This document shows, one piece after another, positions 1 through 10,281 of a DNA stretch of 64,000 nt. The notes beneath the pieces were generated by a model, which was given only the letters and a program-made list of their open reading frames with translations, was not told the origin of the DNA and did not search any database. This DNA is from Adiantum capillus-veneris. Lineage: Eukaryota; Streptophyta; Polypodiopsida; Polypodiales; Pteridaceae. Made by a program: the position numbers and the translations under genes. How positions within the stretch are numbered: position 1 is the first letter of the stretch; every line of letters begins with the position of its first letter. Location of the stretch: contig CM043942.1 in NCBI GenBank assembly GCA_014529385.2, positions 35,864,469-35,928,468 of the forward strand. Direction: 5' to 3'.

Positions 1-9
1 AATTGTGCA

Positions 10-138
10 AGCTGAAGCTCTCGTAGCCCTAAGTCTTTGCAAGTTGAAGGTTCTTAAACCCTAAAGCTTTTTAAGCTGAAGCTCCCTCCCTAAATCTTTG
101 CAAACTAAAGGTCCTTAAACCCTAAGCTTGGGTAGTTG
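10..138. repeat. Two imperfect ~65-bp tandem units
   Basis: The motif GCTGAAGCTC recurs at about 10 and 75, and each copy is followed by a similar stretch containing CTTTGCAA and TTAAACCCTAA. The copies are diverged and a third partial unit may follow. No function is apparent. The telomere-like AAACCCTAA occurs only once per unit and is not a telomeric array. Confidence 0.5.
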
Positions 139-160
139 AAGCTACTAAGCTCTATAAGAT

Positions 161-1950
161 ATATGTGAGCCCCGAAGATGAGAGTGGAGAATGGGTGCAA
201 GCATGAGAGGAGGGCCTCCAGGGGAGAAATGGAATGTATTACAAGCTCTCCATAGCCAAAAAGGAGTCAAAACTAAGAACTATGCTTGGGAGAGAAGGGA
301 AAGGTAGATTGGCAAAGAGAGGAGGCCAGAAAGGTACTCTTCCAATAGGAGAGAGAGTGAAAACCAAAATTTTGGTCCTAGAGAGAGGAGAGATCAGATC
401 TGATATGTCGAGGGAGAAGAAGTGAGTGGAGGGAGGGAAAAGTAGACTTGGATGTCAAATTAATGATGGGGGGGCGTTTTTGGGCCTAGCCCACTTTTTG
501 AGGGTTGCCCTTTTATTCCAACAAGCAAAATTCATAATAAAAAAGAGGCTTGAAATCTTTTATTTTGAAGATTTTGAAATTTTCCTGCCCATTTACAAAA
601 AAGAAAAGCCTAGACTCCAAGTTTGACCCCTAAAAATTAGGGGTTGACAAACCCAACCTTTATTTCCACATGGCTTCCTCCTATTCCTCCACTACTTAAT
701 CATTGTCATTGGTTTGGGGTAGATTAAAGGGCTCAAAAAGACCCCAAACAAGTCCTAATGATGGGATAATTAGTGTACATAGCCTTGTAGTAAATTTTCT
801 TGTTTTCTTGTTCTAAATTTCTTGAATTATTTCTTCAACTCACACCTTTCCTGTGCGTAAAACTTTTGATGTTTTAGTTCCTATTCACGCTTCTTGATCT
901 TGACATCTTTGTTCATAATTGTAAGTGCTTTGTCTTTCTAATAAATAAATCCTATAGCTAATGGCTTCCAAAAAAAATTGTTAGTTTCTTCAAAGATTCC
1001 CTACTATCAACAAGGGGCTCTCACAGACACCATTGCAATATAAGATGCTCCTCTACTCCTCCATTCCATCTCTTTTACCTAGCTTCAACAATGTGGAAGA
1101 TGACAATTCTTATGATTGCCTCCATTCTCCTCTAATTAAAAACCCTCAACCCCTCACAATAGTTGTCTAAACGACACCCATTCCCTCAGACTGAAGCAAT
1201 CCAATATCTCCCCCTCTCAACCGTTGTCTCTGCTTAGTGTGCACGTAGCTACAAGTGATTCTAATACAGAGGGAAGCAATGAAATTGTCAAAATATGTCC
1301 TGTGGAAATATAAAAAGTGATCAAAGAATTCAAAACAGATACATGTACCAGAAGAAAAAGTGCAAAGGAGGACCAAGTACAAAACTGTGGCTAAAAAGCT
1401 CGACCTTTTGTTAGCAGGGAAAAGATGGACAAATCATTTCAATAGCCAAACCTTGGGTATCCAAAGAGAATTGGACACATTTATAATAGAATCTTTAAAG
1501 GAATTGAAGATTGGTTGTGGTTCCATGACTTTGCAACCTCAAGCACTTTTTGTTGGTGTCATTCTAATAGTCATTTTCGCAGACCCTCGGCAAGACACAT
1601 GCTTCCTGGCTATCCACTTGATATCAAAATAACCTCTTCCGGATCCACTTAAGAAAAATTCTTTCTTTAGCCTAAACTAAAGCAAACAACCATCACACGA
1701 GCGTTAATGGATTGCCTACTCAAGTTCTTGTGTCACCGGCAACAACACCAATGTTGCGGGAACGAATCACAACACCTATAAAGTGCATGCAACACAACTT
1801 AGATCAACATAATGTCAATCAAGGACACCGATGACATGATAGGCTCACGGAGGCAATCTCTTTAGCTTGTCAGACTAAGACCATCCCATGCATACAACAC
1901 TCTGGAAGGCTAACTAAACCACAATCTAAAATCTCACTGCTCTCAACTAC
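161..1950. other. Unassigned region, no supported gene
   Basis: Only short open frames occur (90 codons or fewer), with no recognisable domain, no start context and no homologous motif that I can identify on either strand. The region holds purine-rich stretches around 180-420 and AT-rich sequence around 740-1000. Degraded transposon sequence is likely, because a Gypsy RT fragment follows directly, but I cannot show it. Confidence 0.4.
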
Positions 1951-2091
1951 ACCACTCAACCCATGCCTCATGTGCCTTGGAACTTGCAATCTATTCCAAT
2001 TCCGAACGCTCACTTATCAAAATTGATTGATTTGTTAAATGAAAAGATTAAGATGGGTATCTTGGAGCCATCTTGTGCTCCATATACTAAT
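1951..2091 (+). pseudogene. Ty3/Gypsy reverse transcriptase N-terminal fragment
   Basis: One frame reads through about 47 codons and contains IPIPNAHLSKLIDLL and then MGILEPSCAPYTN. This matches the conserved start of Gypsy RT domains, where a helix rich in Leu and Lys is followed by a GILEPS-x-APY(S/T)N block. The next expected block (WFTVPKKNG-like) is not readable, the downstream frame is full of stops, and no LTR, integrase or RNase H was found nearby. It is an isolated scrap of an old element. The assignment rests on one conserved block, which is quite diagnostic. Confidence 0.6.
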
Positions 2092-2884
2092 ATTAGATAT
2101 GGTCACAATAAGAATATTTATAAAGAGATTTGAACAATTTTAGGCTACCTTTTGTAAATAATGCGGCCATATTAGTGGAAAAGCATTGGAAACTTCTGGA
2201 ATATGCGCATCATGTAACAAGAAACTTCCTTTTAGTTATTTTAGGTGGCATGCTAGAATAAATGGCTCGCAAGTCTGGGTCTTGCGATCACAGATTGAAT
2301 GTAGCAAACAACACTTTGAACACAAAAAGAGGAGGAGCAATTCCAAAGAATCTTGAACTAACTGTCTTGGGGTTTACCCCTCTTATGGATCCATTAAACC
2401 ATCAACAAAGTAGAATAATTGAAGTTAGAGTTTTTGAAATCCTCATACACGTTTGAGGAAAATATGAAAACTTTTCTCTCTTTGCACACTCGATTTCACT
2501 GAAACATGATGGCTTGAGTAGGTGTGGTGCCAAAATAACACGTGGCTAACGTGCAAGACTATAGTGGGCGTCATCCACCATCCACTTTCTCATAATAATA
2601 GATTTTAACTAGTCTTATACTAAGGTGTACACATTGAAATACGTGTTTGATGACATAAGGATAAATGCAAAACTCACAATAGTGAGTGGATGTATTAGAT
2701 ATTCCACAAAATAATGTACAAGGCGACCTTAAGCTTGTGTTGTGCCTTGAGGGACATATGGTTACATGGAGTTACACGGCCTCAAACACAGGTCAAACAT
2801 AATCCTTATTCACTTCTAACTGCACTAGTTTCTCGATTCCACTCGATCGAATTTTTTCTTTTTCAAATCGTAACAATCGTTTTC
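2092..2884. other. Unassigned; may include the 3' UTR of LINE-1
   Basis: No open frame here has recognisable motifs. The stretch lies immediately 3' (in the minus sense) of the C-terminal end of the LINE-1 ORF2, so its right half is probably LINE 3' untranslated sequence. No poly(A) tail (a poly(T) run on this strand) or target duplication could be identified to fix the LINE end. Confidence 0.3.
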
Positions 2885-2995
2885 CTACTTTCTTTGATAA
2901 TCTCTGTGAACAAAAAGGTCCTTCTCGAACACACAACGGTTTTGGGCCTTCCAAATATGATGAAAAAAGAAGAATCTGACAATTTGTGTACATAA
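2885..2995 (-). pseudogene. LINE-1 ORF2 C-terminal end (3' fragment, split by Copia-A1)
   Basis: On the minus strand this stretch reads FFHHIWKAQNRCVFEKD, followed by a stop. The H-IW-K-x-RN/QNR-x-x-FE pattern is typical of the last ~30 residues of plant L1-type ORF2, just after the CCHC-like zf-RVT domain. The rest of that domain lies beyond Copia-A1, at 8553 and above, on the same strand and in the expected order. The Copia target duplication CATAA occurs at 2991-2995 and again at 8553-8557, so the two LINE pieces were once contiguous. Confidence 0.65.
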
Positions 2996-3187
2996 TGAAG
3001 GAGTACGAGCGAAAGTGCGACGCGAGAGAGAGTGCGAGAAGAAGAGCACGACGATATGGTGAACTCGCTCTACTGTAATGTGTAGAGCATAGTGAGTTCT
3101 TATTAGGTTTTTACAAAAGAATATGTGTACATACCTGGCGGCCCGCCCACTTACCTGGGCGACCACATTGGGCTTTATACCCCAACA
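2996..3187 (-). repeat. Copia-A1 3' LTR
   Basis: The LTR is 192 bp. In the minus sense it begins TGTTGGGG and ends CTCCTTCA (TG...CA). It is nearly identical to 8361-8552, with about five substitutions. It is flanked on the outside by CATAA and on the inside by the purine-rich PPT. Confidence 0.95.
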
Positions 3188-3202
3188 ACCTCCCACTTAA
3201 AG
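3188..3202 (-). promoter_or_regulatory. Copia-A1 polypurine tract
   Basis: Minus-strand CTTTAAGTGGGAGGT lies directly before the 3' LTR, where plus-strand DNA synthesis is primed in LTR elements. The same tract precedes the 3' LTR of copy A2 at 63361-63375. Confidence 0.85.
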
Positions 3203-3244
3203 TCCAATGTGGTACTTTAAGTGTGAGAGAAGCTACTATACAAG

Positions 3245-4060
3245 CTAATATACAAGAGATGTAGAGAAGTGATGTACTACCCTACACCTAACTGCTTGCG
3301 AAAATGCGCAAAGCTCTGAGGGAAGTCCTTTTGTAAGTAGATCAGCAAGATTTTCTATGGTGTGAACTTTGATAAGCTGAAGTTGCTTATCCTCGAGCAT
3401 TTCCCTGATGAAATGATACTTCACATCCACATGCTTTGTCTTTGAGTGATAAACTGGATTGCGAGCCAAGTGTATAGCACTTTGACTATCACAATATAAC
3501 ACATGCATCTCTTCTTTGATTCCCAAATCTGTTACTAGTCGATTAAGCCAAATCGGTTCTTTGCATGCCTCTGATGCTGCAACATATTCAGCCTCTGTAG
3601 TAGACTGAGTAACACAATCTTGTAATCTAGAACGTCATGATACTGCTCCACCAGCCAATGTAAAGACATACCCTGACGTAGACCTTCAATTGTCTAAGTC
3701 ACCTGCATAATCTGAGTCTGTAAAACCCTTTACACTTAGCTCCTGACTCCCATAGCATATACGCATACTCTTTGTAGCTTTCAGGTATCTCAATATTCCT
3801 TTCATTGCCTCCCAATGTTTCTTGCCTGGGTTTGACATGTATCGACTTACTACTCCCATTGCAAATGCAATGTCTGGGCGAGTAGCAATCATTGCATACA
3901 TCAAACTACCCACTGCAGACGCATATGGAATCTTATCCATTTCAGCCTGTTCTTCCTCAGACACAGGACAATCTTGTTTGGTAAGTTTCACATATGGTGG
4001 CAATGGAACACTCAATGCCTTTCCCTTCTCCATATTGAAACGTTGCAAAACCTTGTCAAT
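3245..4060 (-). pseudogene. Copia-A1 RNase H domain (broken)
   Basis: Continuing from RT, the frame shows PYASAVGSLMYAMIATRPDI, then GFTDSDYAGDLDN (RNase H catalytic Asp region), then VLYCDSQSAIHLARNPVYH and KHVDVKYHFIRE, the usual Copia RNase H blocks. It is interrupted by a TGA after DLDN (CGA in copy A2, so C to T on the coding strand) and by a TGA where A2 has TGG in the AVSWRSR block. The C-terminus is also frame-shifted relative to A2, which ends FRKQLGVG. In an active element the domain would remove the RNA strand of RNA:DNA hybrids during reverse transcription. Confidence 0.9.
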
Positions 4061-4830
4061 ATACTACTCTGTTTGAGATAACCAAATCAACTTCTTTGAT
4101 CCGTCTCTCTCAATGCGCATACCAAGTATATGACTTGCCTCACCCATGTCTTTCATGTCAAACGATTTTGCCATCTTTGACTTCAAAGCTGAAATTTCTT
4201 CCAAGTGCTTGCCAGCAATCAACATGTCATCCACATACAAAATAAGGATCAACCAACTACCATCCTTAGCCTTCTTTGTATATAGACAGTGATCGAACTC
4301 ACTACGTTTGTAGCCTTGAGAAAGCATAAACTTGTGGAATTTATGGTACCATGCCCTCGGTGATTGTTTTAAGCCATAAAGACTCTTTTAACAACTGGCA
4401 TACCCAATCTTCCTTGCCTTTCTCAACAAACCCTTCTGGCTGCTGCATGTAAATTTCCACATCTAAATCACCATGCAAGAACGCTGTCTTGACATCCATT
4501 TGGTGCAACACCAAATCTAATATGGCAACCAATGCAAGAAAGCATCTCAATGTAGTCATCTTGACCACCGGAGAGAAGTCTTCATCAAAGTCAATGCCTT
4601 GTTCTTGCTTAAAACCCTTGGCAACAAGCCTTGCTTTGTACTTTGGCTGACTATCATGAGCGGTGATCTTATACCTGTAAACCCATTTACAGGGTAGAGC
4701 CTTTTTGCCCCGTGGTAATTTAACTAGCTTCCATGTCTGGTTTTTATGCGGAGCTGTCATCTCTGACTGCTTGGCCAATTGCCAATTCCCGGAGTCCTTC
4801 ATTTGCACTGCTTCCTTGTAACATGAAGGC
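4061..4830 (-). pseudogene. Copia-A1 reverse transcriptase (frameshifted)
   Basis: Copia RT motifs appear in order: LPCKWVYRYK, ARLVAKGFKQEQGIDFDEDF, MDVKTAFLHGDL and the catalytic ILYVDDMLIAG (YVDD). An extra T in a T-run near 4386-4390 shifts the frame between the two halves; copy A2 has the shorter run and reads through. A 3-nt in-frame TAG insertion at about 4064 separates QTE from YIDKVL. In life the enzyme would copy element RNA to cDNA. The catalytic motif is intact but the protein cannot be made whole. Confidence 0.92.
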
Positions 4831-6053
4831 TCATTGCAATCAGTCAACATGACATAGTTCATAGATGGAACAAACCTATCAGGAGGTAGTGTGACACGTC
4901 CAGATCTACGCACAATAGGTGGCTCAGGCTCAGCCACAACCTGTGGTTCCACTCTATCCTGTCCTTGATCCTCTTGAGCTCTGACATTTTGTCTTGCACG
5001 TGTAGGTCCATCTTCTTGGAAGACAACTCTTCTAATCTCCTCAACCCTCTCTGGTTTAGAATGATATTTGGATTCATTAAAGTGAACATCATTGTTGCGG
5101 ACAACCTTTCTGGATTCGGGATCCCAAAGTCTGTACCCCATCTCACTAGAATTACCATAGCCTAGAAAGATGCACTTTCTACTCTTTGGCTCAAGTTTGT
5201 TCCTAAATTCCTTTGGAACGTGAGTATATGCCTCACAGCCAAAGACTCTGAGATGCTTGTATGAGGGAATTTTGCCTGACCATACCATCTCTGGCACTGA
5301 ATCCTTCTGCAAAACCTTGCTAGGAGATCTATTTACAAGATGAACAGCTGTTGATACAGCTTCAGCCCAAAACCCATTTGGCAGCTGTGCATTAGACAAC
5401 ATACTTATGACCTTCTCTTGTATGGTCCTATTCATCCTCTCAACAACACCATTTTGAGGAGGATTGTAAGGAGCAGTAAGTTCACGTTTTATACCTTTTG
5501 ACTCACAAAAGTCCTAAAAGGCCTTTGAAACATACTCTCCACCATTGTCAGTGCGTAAGCATTTAAGCTTCTTGCCACTCTGATTCTCTGCAAGTGTCAC
5601 AAACGTTTTGAAAACACTAAACGCTTTATCCTTGTGCTTGAGAAAGTAAACCCATACTTTCCTCGAGTAATCATCTATAAATGTCATAAAGTAAGAAGCT
5701 CCCCCTAGAGATAGGTTAGGCAAAGGTCCACACAAATCACTATGAACAAGTGCCAACTGTGTATTTCTTCTATTGCTTCTATGCTTATGTGGCTGCTATG
5801 TTTGCTTACCATATAGACAATGTTCACAGAATTCAAAATCATTAAATGAAAAGCCAGGCAAATAACCAGAACGAGACAAGATTTCCATTCCCTTCTTGGA
5901 CATATGTCCTAACCGGCTATGCCACAAAGAAACACTCGGCTGCTCGGTTACATTGATTACATTTTTAGAGACATTTGATACATAAATCATGTAAAGTCCT
6001 CCAGACTTTACTCCATGTGCTACTGTCATAGAACCCTTGGATATCTTCCACAT
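4831..6053 (-). pseudogene. Copia-A1 integrase (broken)
   Basis: The N-terminal HHCC zinc site is in LWHSRLGHMSKKGMEIL...FCEHCLYGKQT. It is followed by the DDE core: VHSDLCGP (first Asp), LRTDNGGEY (second Asp) and PPQNGVVERMNR (Glu). The C-terminal region contains GCEAYTHVP and CIFLGYG, as is usual in Copia. The frame is broken by a TAG after GKQT (also present in A2) and by a TAG in the AF-K-DF block where A2 has AAG. The enzyme would insert cDNA into the genome, making the 5-bp duplications seen here. Confidence 0.92.
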
Positions 6054-6056
6054 GTT

Positions 6057-6497
6057 CTATCCAAAAGTGGTGACGTAGCCAGCATCATCAAGTAAACCTG
6101 TGCTGATCAAGCTCTTTGTAATTGCGGGAACATGTCTCACATTCTTCAACATGAAAGAAGAGCCATTCTGAAACTTCAATTGAACATCTCCAACACCTAA
6201 GATCTCACATGTCATCCCATTGCCTAGCCGAACATGATCTTTAGTGGTCACATAAGAGGTAAACCACTCCTTGTTTGGAGACACATGAAGTGATGCCCCT
6301 GAGTCTATAATCCAGTCACTCAGTGCATTTCCATCAGATGCTGTAAGAAGAGCTGAGTCCATTGTATTCTTCAAGAAGTAGATGTCTCCTGACACTAGAC
6401 TGACATCCTCTGCAACAGTGTTTGTCACATTTATTTCTTGAATCTTCACTGAGGACTTGTTCTTCTCACCATGGTCTTCAGCTTTCTCTTTGCCTTT
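6057..6497 (-). pseudogene. Copia-A1 protease
   Basis: The retropepsin active-site motif WIIDSGASLHVSP is readable, with the DSG triad at about 6297-6305. It is followed by VRLGNGMTCEILGVGDVQL and LKNVRHVPAI, the usual flap-side and C-terminal blocks. The frame ends at a TAG where A2 has CAG (a C-to-T change), just before the GAG-pre-integrase segment. The protease would cut the Gag-Pol polyprotein. Confidence 0.9.
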
Positions 6498-7259
6498 TTA
6501 TGCTTTCCATTCTCTGCAGTCTCTTTTCATGTGACCCTTCTTTCCACAATGGTAGCATTCTATGTCACTCTTGCCTTTAGCACTGCGGGACTTACTACGA
6601 GACTGATTCCTGTTTCCACCTTTGTACTTTTCTTTGGTCCTTCCCCTGACAACTAAGGCTGTTCCTTTGCCTTTTTCCATTGTCTTTGTATTGGTTTCTT
6701 CAGTAAGCAAACTTCCTTCTACACCTGCTATGTTCAAACCATCTGGAGGTGCAGAATTACTCAAAGTTGTGCGAAAAGTGTCCCAACTTTCCGGCAATGT
6801 GATCAACAGGAACATAGCTCTAACAGGTTCACCAAACTTGACACCTTGAGCTGACAACTGACTATAGATTGTGTTGAATTCATTCAGATGATTGGACATA
6901 GGTGTCCCTTCTTTCATCTTCAAGTCAACAAGCTTCTTAAGCTAGTATACCTGTGAAGCTGCACTCTGCTTCTCATAAAGATCACTTAGCTTTAACCATG
7001 CTTGATAAGCCGACATCTCGTCTGCTACATTGAAGTAAACGCTTTCTGCCAAAGTCAGCATAATGGTAGAAAGTGCCAATTCATCCATTTTTCTCCATTC
7101 ATCTTCGTCCATATCTTCTGGTTTTATCCCCTTGAGCTTTATAGGTTTTATCTGCTTCTTTTGTACCAACACGTGCCAAATCTGCTTCTTCCACAATGGG
7201 AAATTGGTTCCATCGAGCTTCTTGATATTGTAAAGAGCAGTGTCCTATGATCCAGCCAT
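6498..7259 (-). pseudogene. Copia-A1 gag with CCHC zinc knuckle
   Basis: The start ATG at 7259 gives MAGS, then TAG (CAG in A2), then DTALYNIKKLDGTNFPLW, a typical Copia gag beginning. It continues through the UBN2-like core (AYQAWLKLSDLYE, MSNHLNEFNTIYSQL, LLITLPESWDTFR) to the nucleic-acid-binding knuckle CYHCGKKGHMKRDC near 6510-6555. Further breaks are a TAG after ASQVY (TGG in A2) and a TAA after REWKA (GAA in A2). The protein would form the particle that packages element RNA. This copy keeps a segment of about 184 bp that is deleted from A2. Confidence 0.92.
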
Positions 7260-8344
7260 AGCTACGCTTCATAGTGGTTTACTTTCCTGGGAAAAATTCC
7301 ACAGAGTTTCCCCTGTAAACTGACCTCTGAACCAATATCAACCTATCAAATGAACCAGGAAAGCTTCAGATTCTGCATAAATTTCGGCAGAGTCTCCTTT
7401 GTAAAATGGCTCTGGTGTACTCAAAAAACAGACCAAAAATAGCTCAAAAAACACTGTCTCTCTGACACTGTAAGCTGCGGATAAACCTGTCCTGCACCTG
7501 TACTGTCTCTCACTGTCCTGTCACTGTCTTGTAAGCATACACTGTGACAATGCCTCAACGGCAGTAAAGCAAAGATGAAATCCCAACTGTCTAACTCACA
7601 GTCAATACATCGTAGCTGCCTATCTAAGGGTGCTCGAGGGATCGCTCCAAGACCTGTATCACCGAAAGGATCTCAACATTCGAGAATCCCCCAGCTCAAT
7701 AAAACCTCACTCGACCCTCAACAAAGGCTGCAGTAAATCTGACAGTACATAGACTTCCCACAAAGTCATACATCCACAAATTTCCCACTATATGCTGTAA
7801 CCGCTGCGGCGATTGGTTGCTGCGTGACTCACAGCCAGGAAACCCTCAACAAACATACATCATCTCTGACAATACATCCCATGTGGAAGTACCTGCAATG
7901 TCAGGATGAAATCTGGAATATCAAGCAGCAAACACAAGATACCTGATGAACTAGTGGATGTCGCCTATAACAGCCTGTGTGTAGATGCGCCCGTGTCGTA
8001 TGTGACATGCCTCCAAGAACTGTGAGCCATCCTTCGATGTGTAGACAGCCACAAATCAACACTCTGGGAGTGTCAATATCCTCAGCACCTGCAATCGTAG
8101 GCCGAAAACCCCAAATTTGCAGAGTCGGATCTGCACCCGTCGAGACCACGTAGTCGAAAATGGCCTGCGCAGACCTTTGTCGAAGCCGAACGGTGGCCGA
8201 GGTGACCTCAGAATGAAATTCTGACAACACCAAGCCCTTCGAGTTCTCCCACGAGATTTGGGGCCGTGTCTTCGCCTGTCGAATTTCACTCTAATCTGAG
8301 TTGGTGACTCTAGCCTCCTGCAGTGCTGCCCCGAGCCTCGATCT
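7260..8344 (-). other. Copia-A1 untranslated leader (~1.1 kb)
   Basis: This is the region between primer site and gag ATG. It is strongly similar to the A2 leader (58480-59491), which lacks about 63-68 bp near 8185-8260 at a short CGGCC repeat. Its gag-proximal part (GGCAGAGTCTCCTTTGTAA) also resembles the leader of element C near 39535. It contains one 110-codon open frame, listed separately. Confidence 0.75.
7901..8233 (-). CDS. Leader open reading frame of Copia family A, unknown
   Basis: This 110-codon frame lies upstream of gag. The matching frame is open in A2 (58530-58853), and about 90 C-terminal codons are readily alignable: both contain TVRLRQRSAQAIFDYVV, then ADPTLQIWGFRPT, and both end CVCCLIFQISS. 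I recognise no domain. The surrounding leader is rather GC-rich and a second overlapping frame is also open in both copies, so the openness may be compositional. No coding function is claimed. Confidence 0.3.
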   Translation of the reverse strand: MVLSEFHSEVTSATVRLRQRSAQAIFDYVVSTGADPTLQIWGFRPTIAGAEDIDTPRVLICGCLHIEGWLTVLGGMSHTTRAHLHTGCYRRHPLVHQVSCVCCLIFQISS

Positions 8345-8358
8345 GAGCTCTGATACCA
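8345..8358 (-). promoter_or_regulatory. Copia-A1 primer binding site (Met-tRNA type)
   Basis: The minus-strand sequence TGGTATCAGAGCTC begins two bases inside the 5' LTR. It fits the 3' end of plant initiator Met-tRNA, the usual primer of plant Copia elements. Confidence 0.92.
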
Positions 8359-8360
8359 AT

Positions 8361-8552
8361 TGAAGGAGTACGAGCGGAAGAGCGACACGAGAGAGAGTGC
8401 GAGAAGAAGAGCACGACGATATGGTGAACTCGCTCTGCTGTAATGTGTAGAGCATAGTGAGTTCTTATTAGGTTTTTACAAAAGAATATGTGTACATACC
8501 TGGCGGCCCGCCCACTTAGCTGGGCGACCACATTGGGCTTTATACCCCAACA
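8361..8552 (-). repeat. Copia-A1 5' LTR
   Basis: This is the 192-bp partner of 2996-3187, ending at the same CTCCTTCA (minus sense). It would hold the promoter and the start of the transcript. It is followed outside by the target duplication CATAA at 8553-8557. Confidence 0.95.
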
Positions 8553-8580
8553 CATAATAAGAGTGCTTGTCTTTTTATCC

Positions 8581-8638
8581 CCTTCCATCCTTGGAACAAA
8601 TCATTCTTGCCTTCCATCCTTGGAACAAATCATTCTTG
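8581..8638. repeat. 29-bp tandem duplication
   Basis: Two identical 29-bp units, 8581-8609 and 8610-8638, lie in the LINE-1 remnant close to the Copia-A1 insertion point. Confidence 0.9.
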
Positions 8639-8770
8639 AAGAACCCTATCTTCCAAGTCCTTTGGATCTATTTACAAATCTTACCTGCTGCCAATCCTCT
8701 AATTGTCAAGAACTCCTTGAACATGTGGGAGAGGTCCTCACTAGTCGGTTTGCACTCCGAACACCTATGT

Positions 8771-8902
8771 AGGCCGATACCTTGAGCTTGGATCTTGACC
8801 CCATAGCACCTTCCACAAGAAGATCTTGATTGACGGAGGCCGATACCTTGAGCTTGGATCTTGACCCCATAGCACCTTCCACAAGAAGATCTTGATTGAC
8901 GG
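8771..8902. repeat. 66-bp tandem duplication
   Basis: Two identical 66-bp units begin at 8771 and 8837 and lie over the LINE zf-RVT region. The unit is 22 codons, so it duplicates the FLWKVLWG block in frame. Confidence 0.92.
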
Positions 8903-9757
8903 AGGCCACTATGGGTTCCAAATGTTTTTTTCCACTGTCACCCATCTATCTTCTAGCCATTGTTTTCCCCATTGCTTGTTGAGGGGGGTGAACCAATCAA
9001 CCTCGAGGATTAGAGTGTGGTAGGTGCACTTGGTTTGTGGTTTATAAAAATGGCTGCTCTTGGGTCAATGCTAGGTTTTCCACTCAAAATTGGATTCGCA
9101 AAGAGGCATTAAGAGATTTTTGTGCCCTTCTATAACTCTGATGACCAGCAGTGTCTCATTGCCATTGAGGTGATACTGCGTAGCCAGATGATTTGTCTCC
9201 TTCTAGCTCTTGCTATTGTTTTCCCAGAAATGGGTCAGTCGTTGGAGTCCTTTATTATTAATCTTTTTGGCAATATCTATCCAAAAAGGGTTCAATAGTA
9301 AGCCACTAGCTTTAGAGAGCCAAGGGGACCAATGTGTTTTGGAGTTCTAGAAACATTTGGGTTTCTCTCCCCACTCTAAAGCCTTTGTTACTCTGTTATA
9401 TTTATGTATCAGCTTGACAGTTATGTCACCTAGTCTCAAGCTGGACCATGGAGGGACTTGAAGTTTGTGGTGGACCTCTATCCCTTTCCACTAGCCACCT
9501 TTAGAGAAAATCTTTGCCTTCTCAATCATATCCTTTGTCATAATAGCTAGTGCCTCGTCTTGTTTTGCAAATGTGACCACAAATTTGGCACATTATGCCT
9601 CAACATGAATAATTGGGTTGAGTATCGTGATACCAACCATTGACTCTCATTTTGCCCATTGCCAAGGCATGGAGTCTTTGGTGTTATTTTGCCAAAAGAA
9701 TATTTTCACAGGTTTAAAATATTCTTTCTAGTTACATTTGGCGATTTTGAGGAGCTG

Positions 9758-9871
9758 GATAGTAAAAGCAATGTAAGGGAGCATATAAGCATTGTTCAAC
9801 CTAGCTCAAAAAGGGATAGTAAAAGCAATGTAAGGGAGCATATAAGCATTGTTCAACCTAGCTCAAAAAGG
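9758..9871. repeat. 57-bp tandem duplication
   Basis: Two identical units of 57 bp start at 9758 and 9815 in the degenerate middle of LINE-1 ORF2. Confidence 0.9.
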
Positions 9872-10034
9872 GCAGAAGAACATACTTCCATCTTCTCATT
9901 TTGCACCTAATCTTTTCCAAGACCCATAGGAATCTCTACCTCTACGTTATGTCGGCCTGCAAGGGGGATTCCCAGATGTCAAATGGTCTTTCCTTGTGAT
10001 ACAATCTCTTCCATGTAGGTGTCTCGAATGAGTC

Positions 10035-10151
<117 letters not shown>

Positions 10152-10281
10152 AGCCTTCATTTATCAATATTGCCCTTCGATCCCGAGGCTACAAAAAATG
10201 TTTGCACAATCTACAAAGCTTTCTTGACTATCTGAGGGAAATCTTTCGAGAATAGGAGGGAATCGTTCGTGAAAATATTTG

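Larger units (their letters stand above)
2996..8552 (-). mobile_element. Copia-A1: structurally complete Ty1/Copia retrotransposon, dead
   Basis: The element is 5557 bp with 192-bp LTRs at both ends and 5-bp target duplications CATAA (2991-2995 and 8553-8557). It has a PPT next to the left LTR and a Met-tRNA primer site next to the right LTR, so it is transcribed on the minus strand. The order gag, protease, integrase, RT, RNase H defines Ty1/Copia (Pseudoviridae-type). LTRs differ at about 5 of 192 positions by eye. At least nine stops and one RT frameshift break the polyprotein. It is inserted in LINE-1 ORF2. A second, opposite-strand copy (A2) lies at 58273-63567. Confidence 0.95.

Noticed and set aside
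50-130. AAACCCTAA motifs suggesting a telomeric repeat
   Set aside because: The motif occurs only once per 65-bp unit and does not form a (TTTAGGG)n array.
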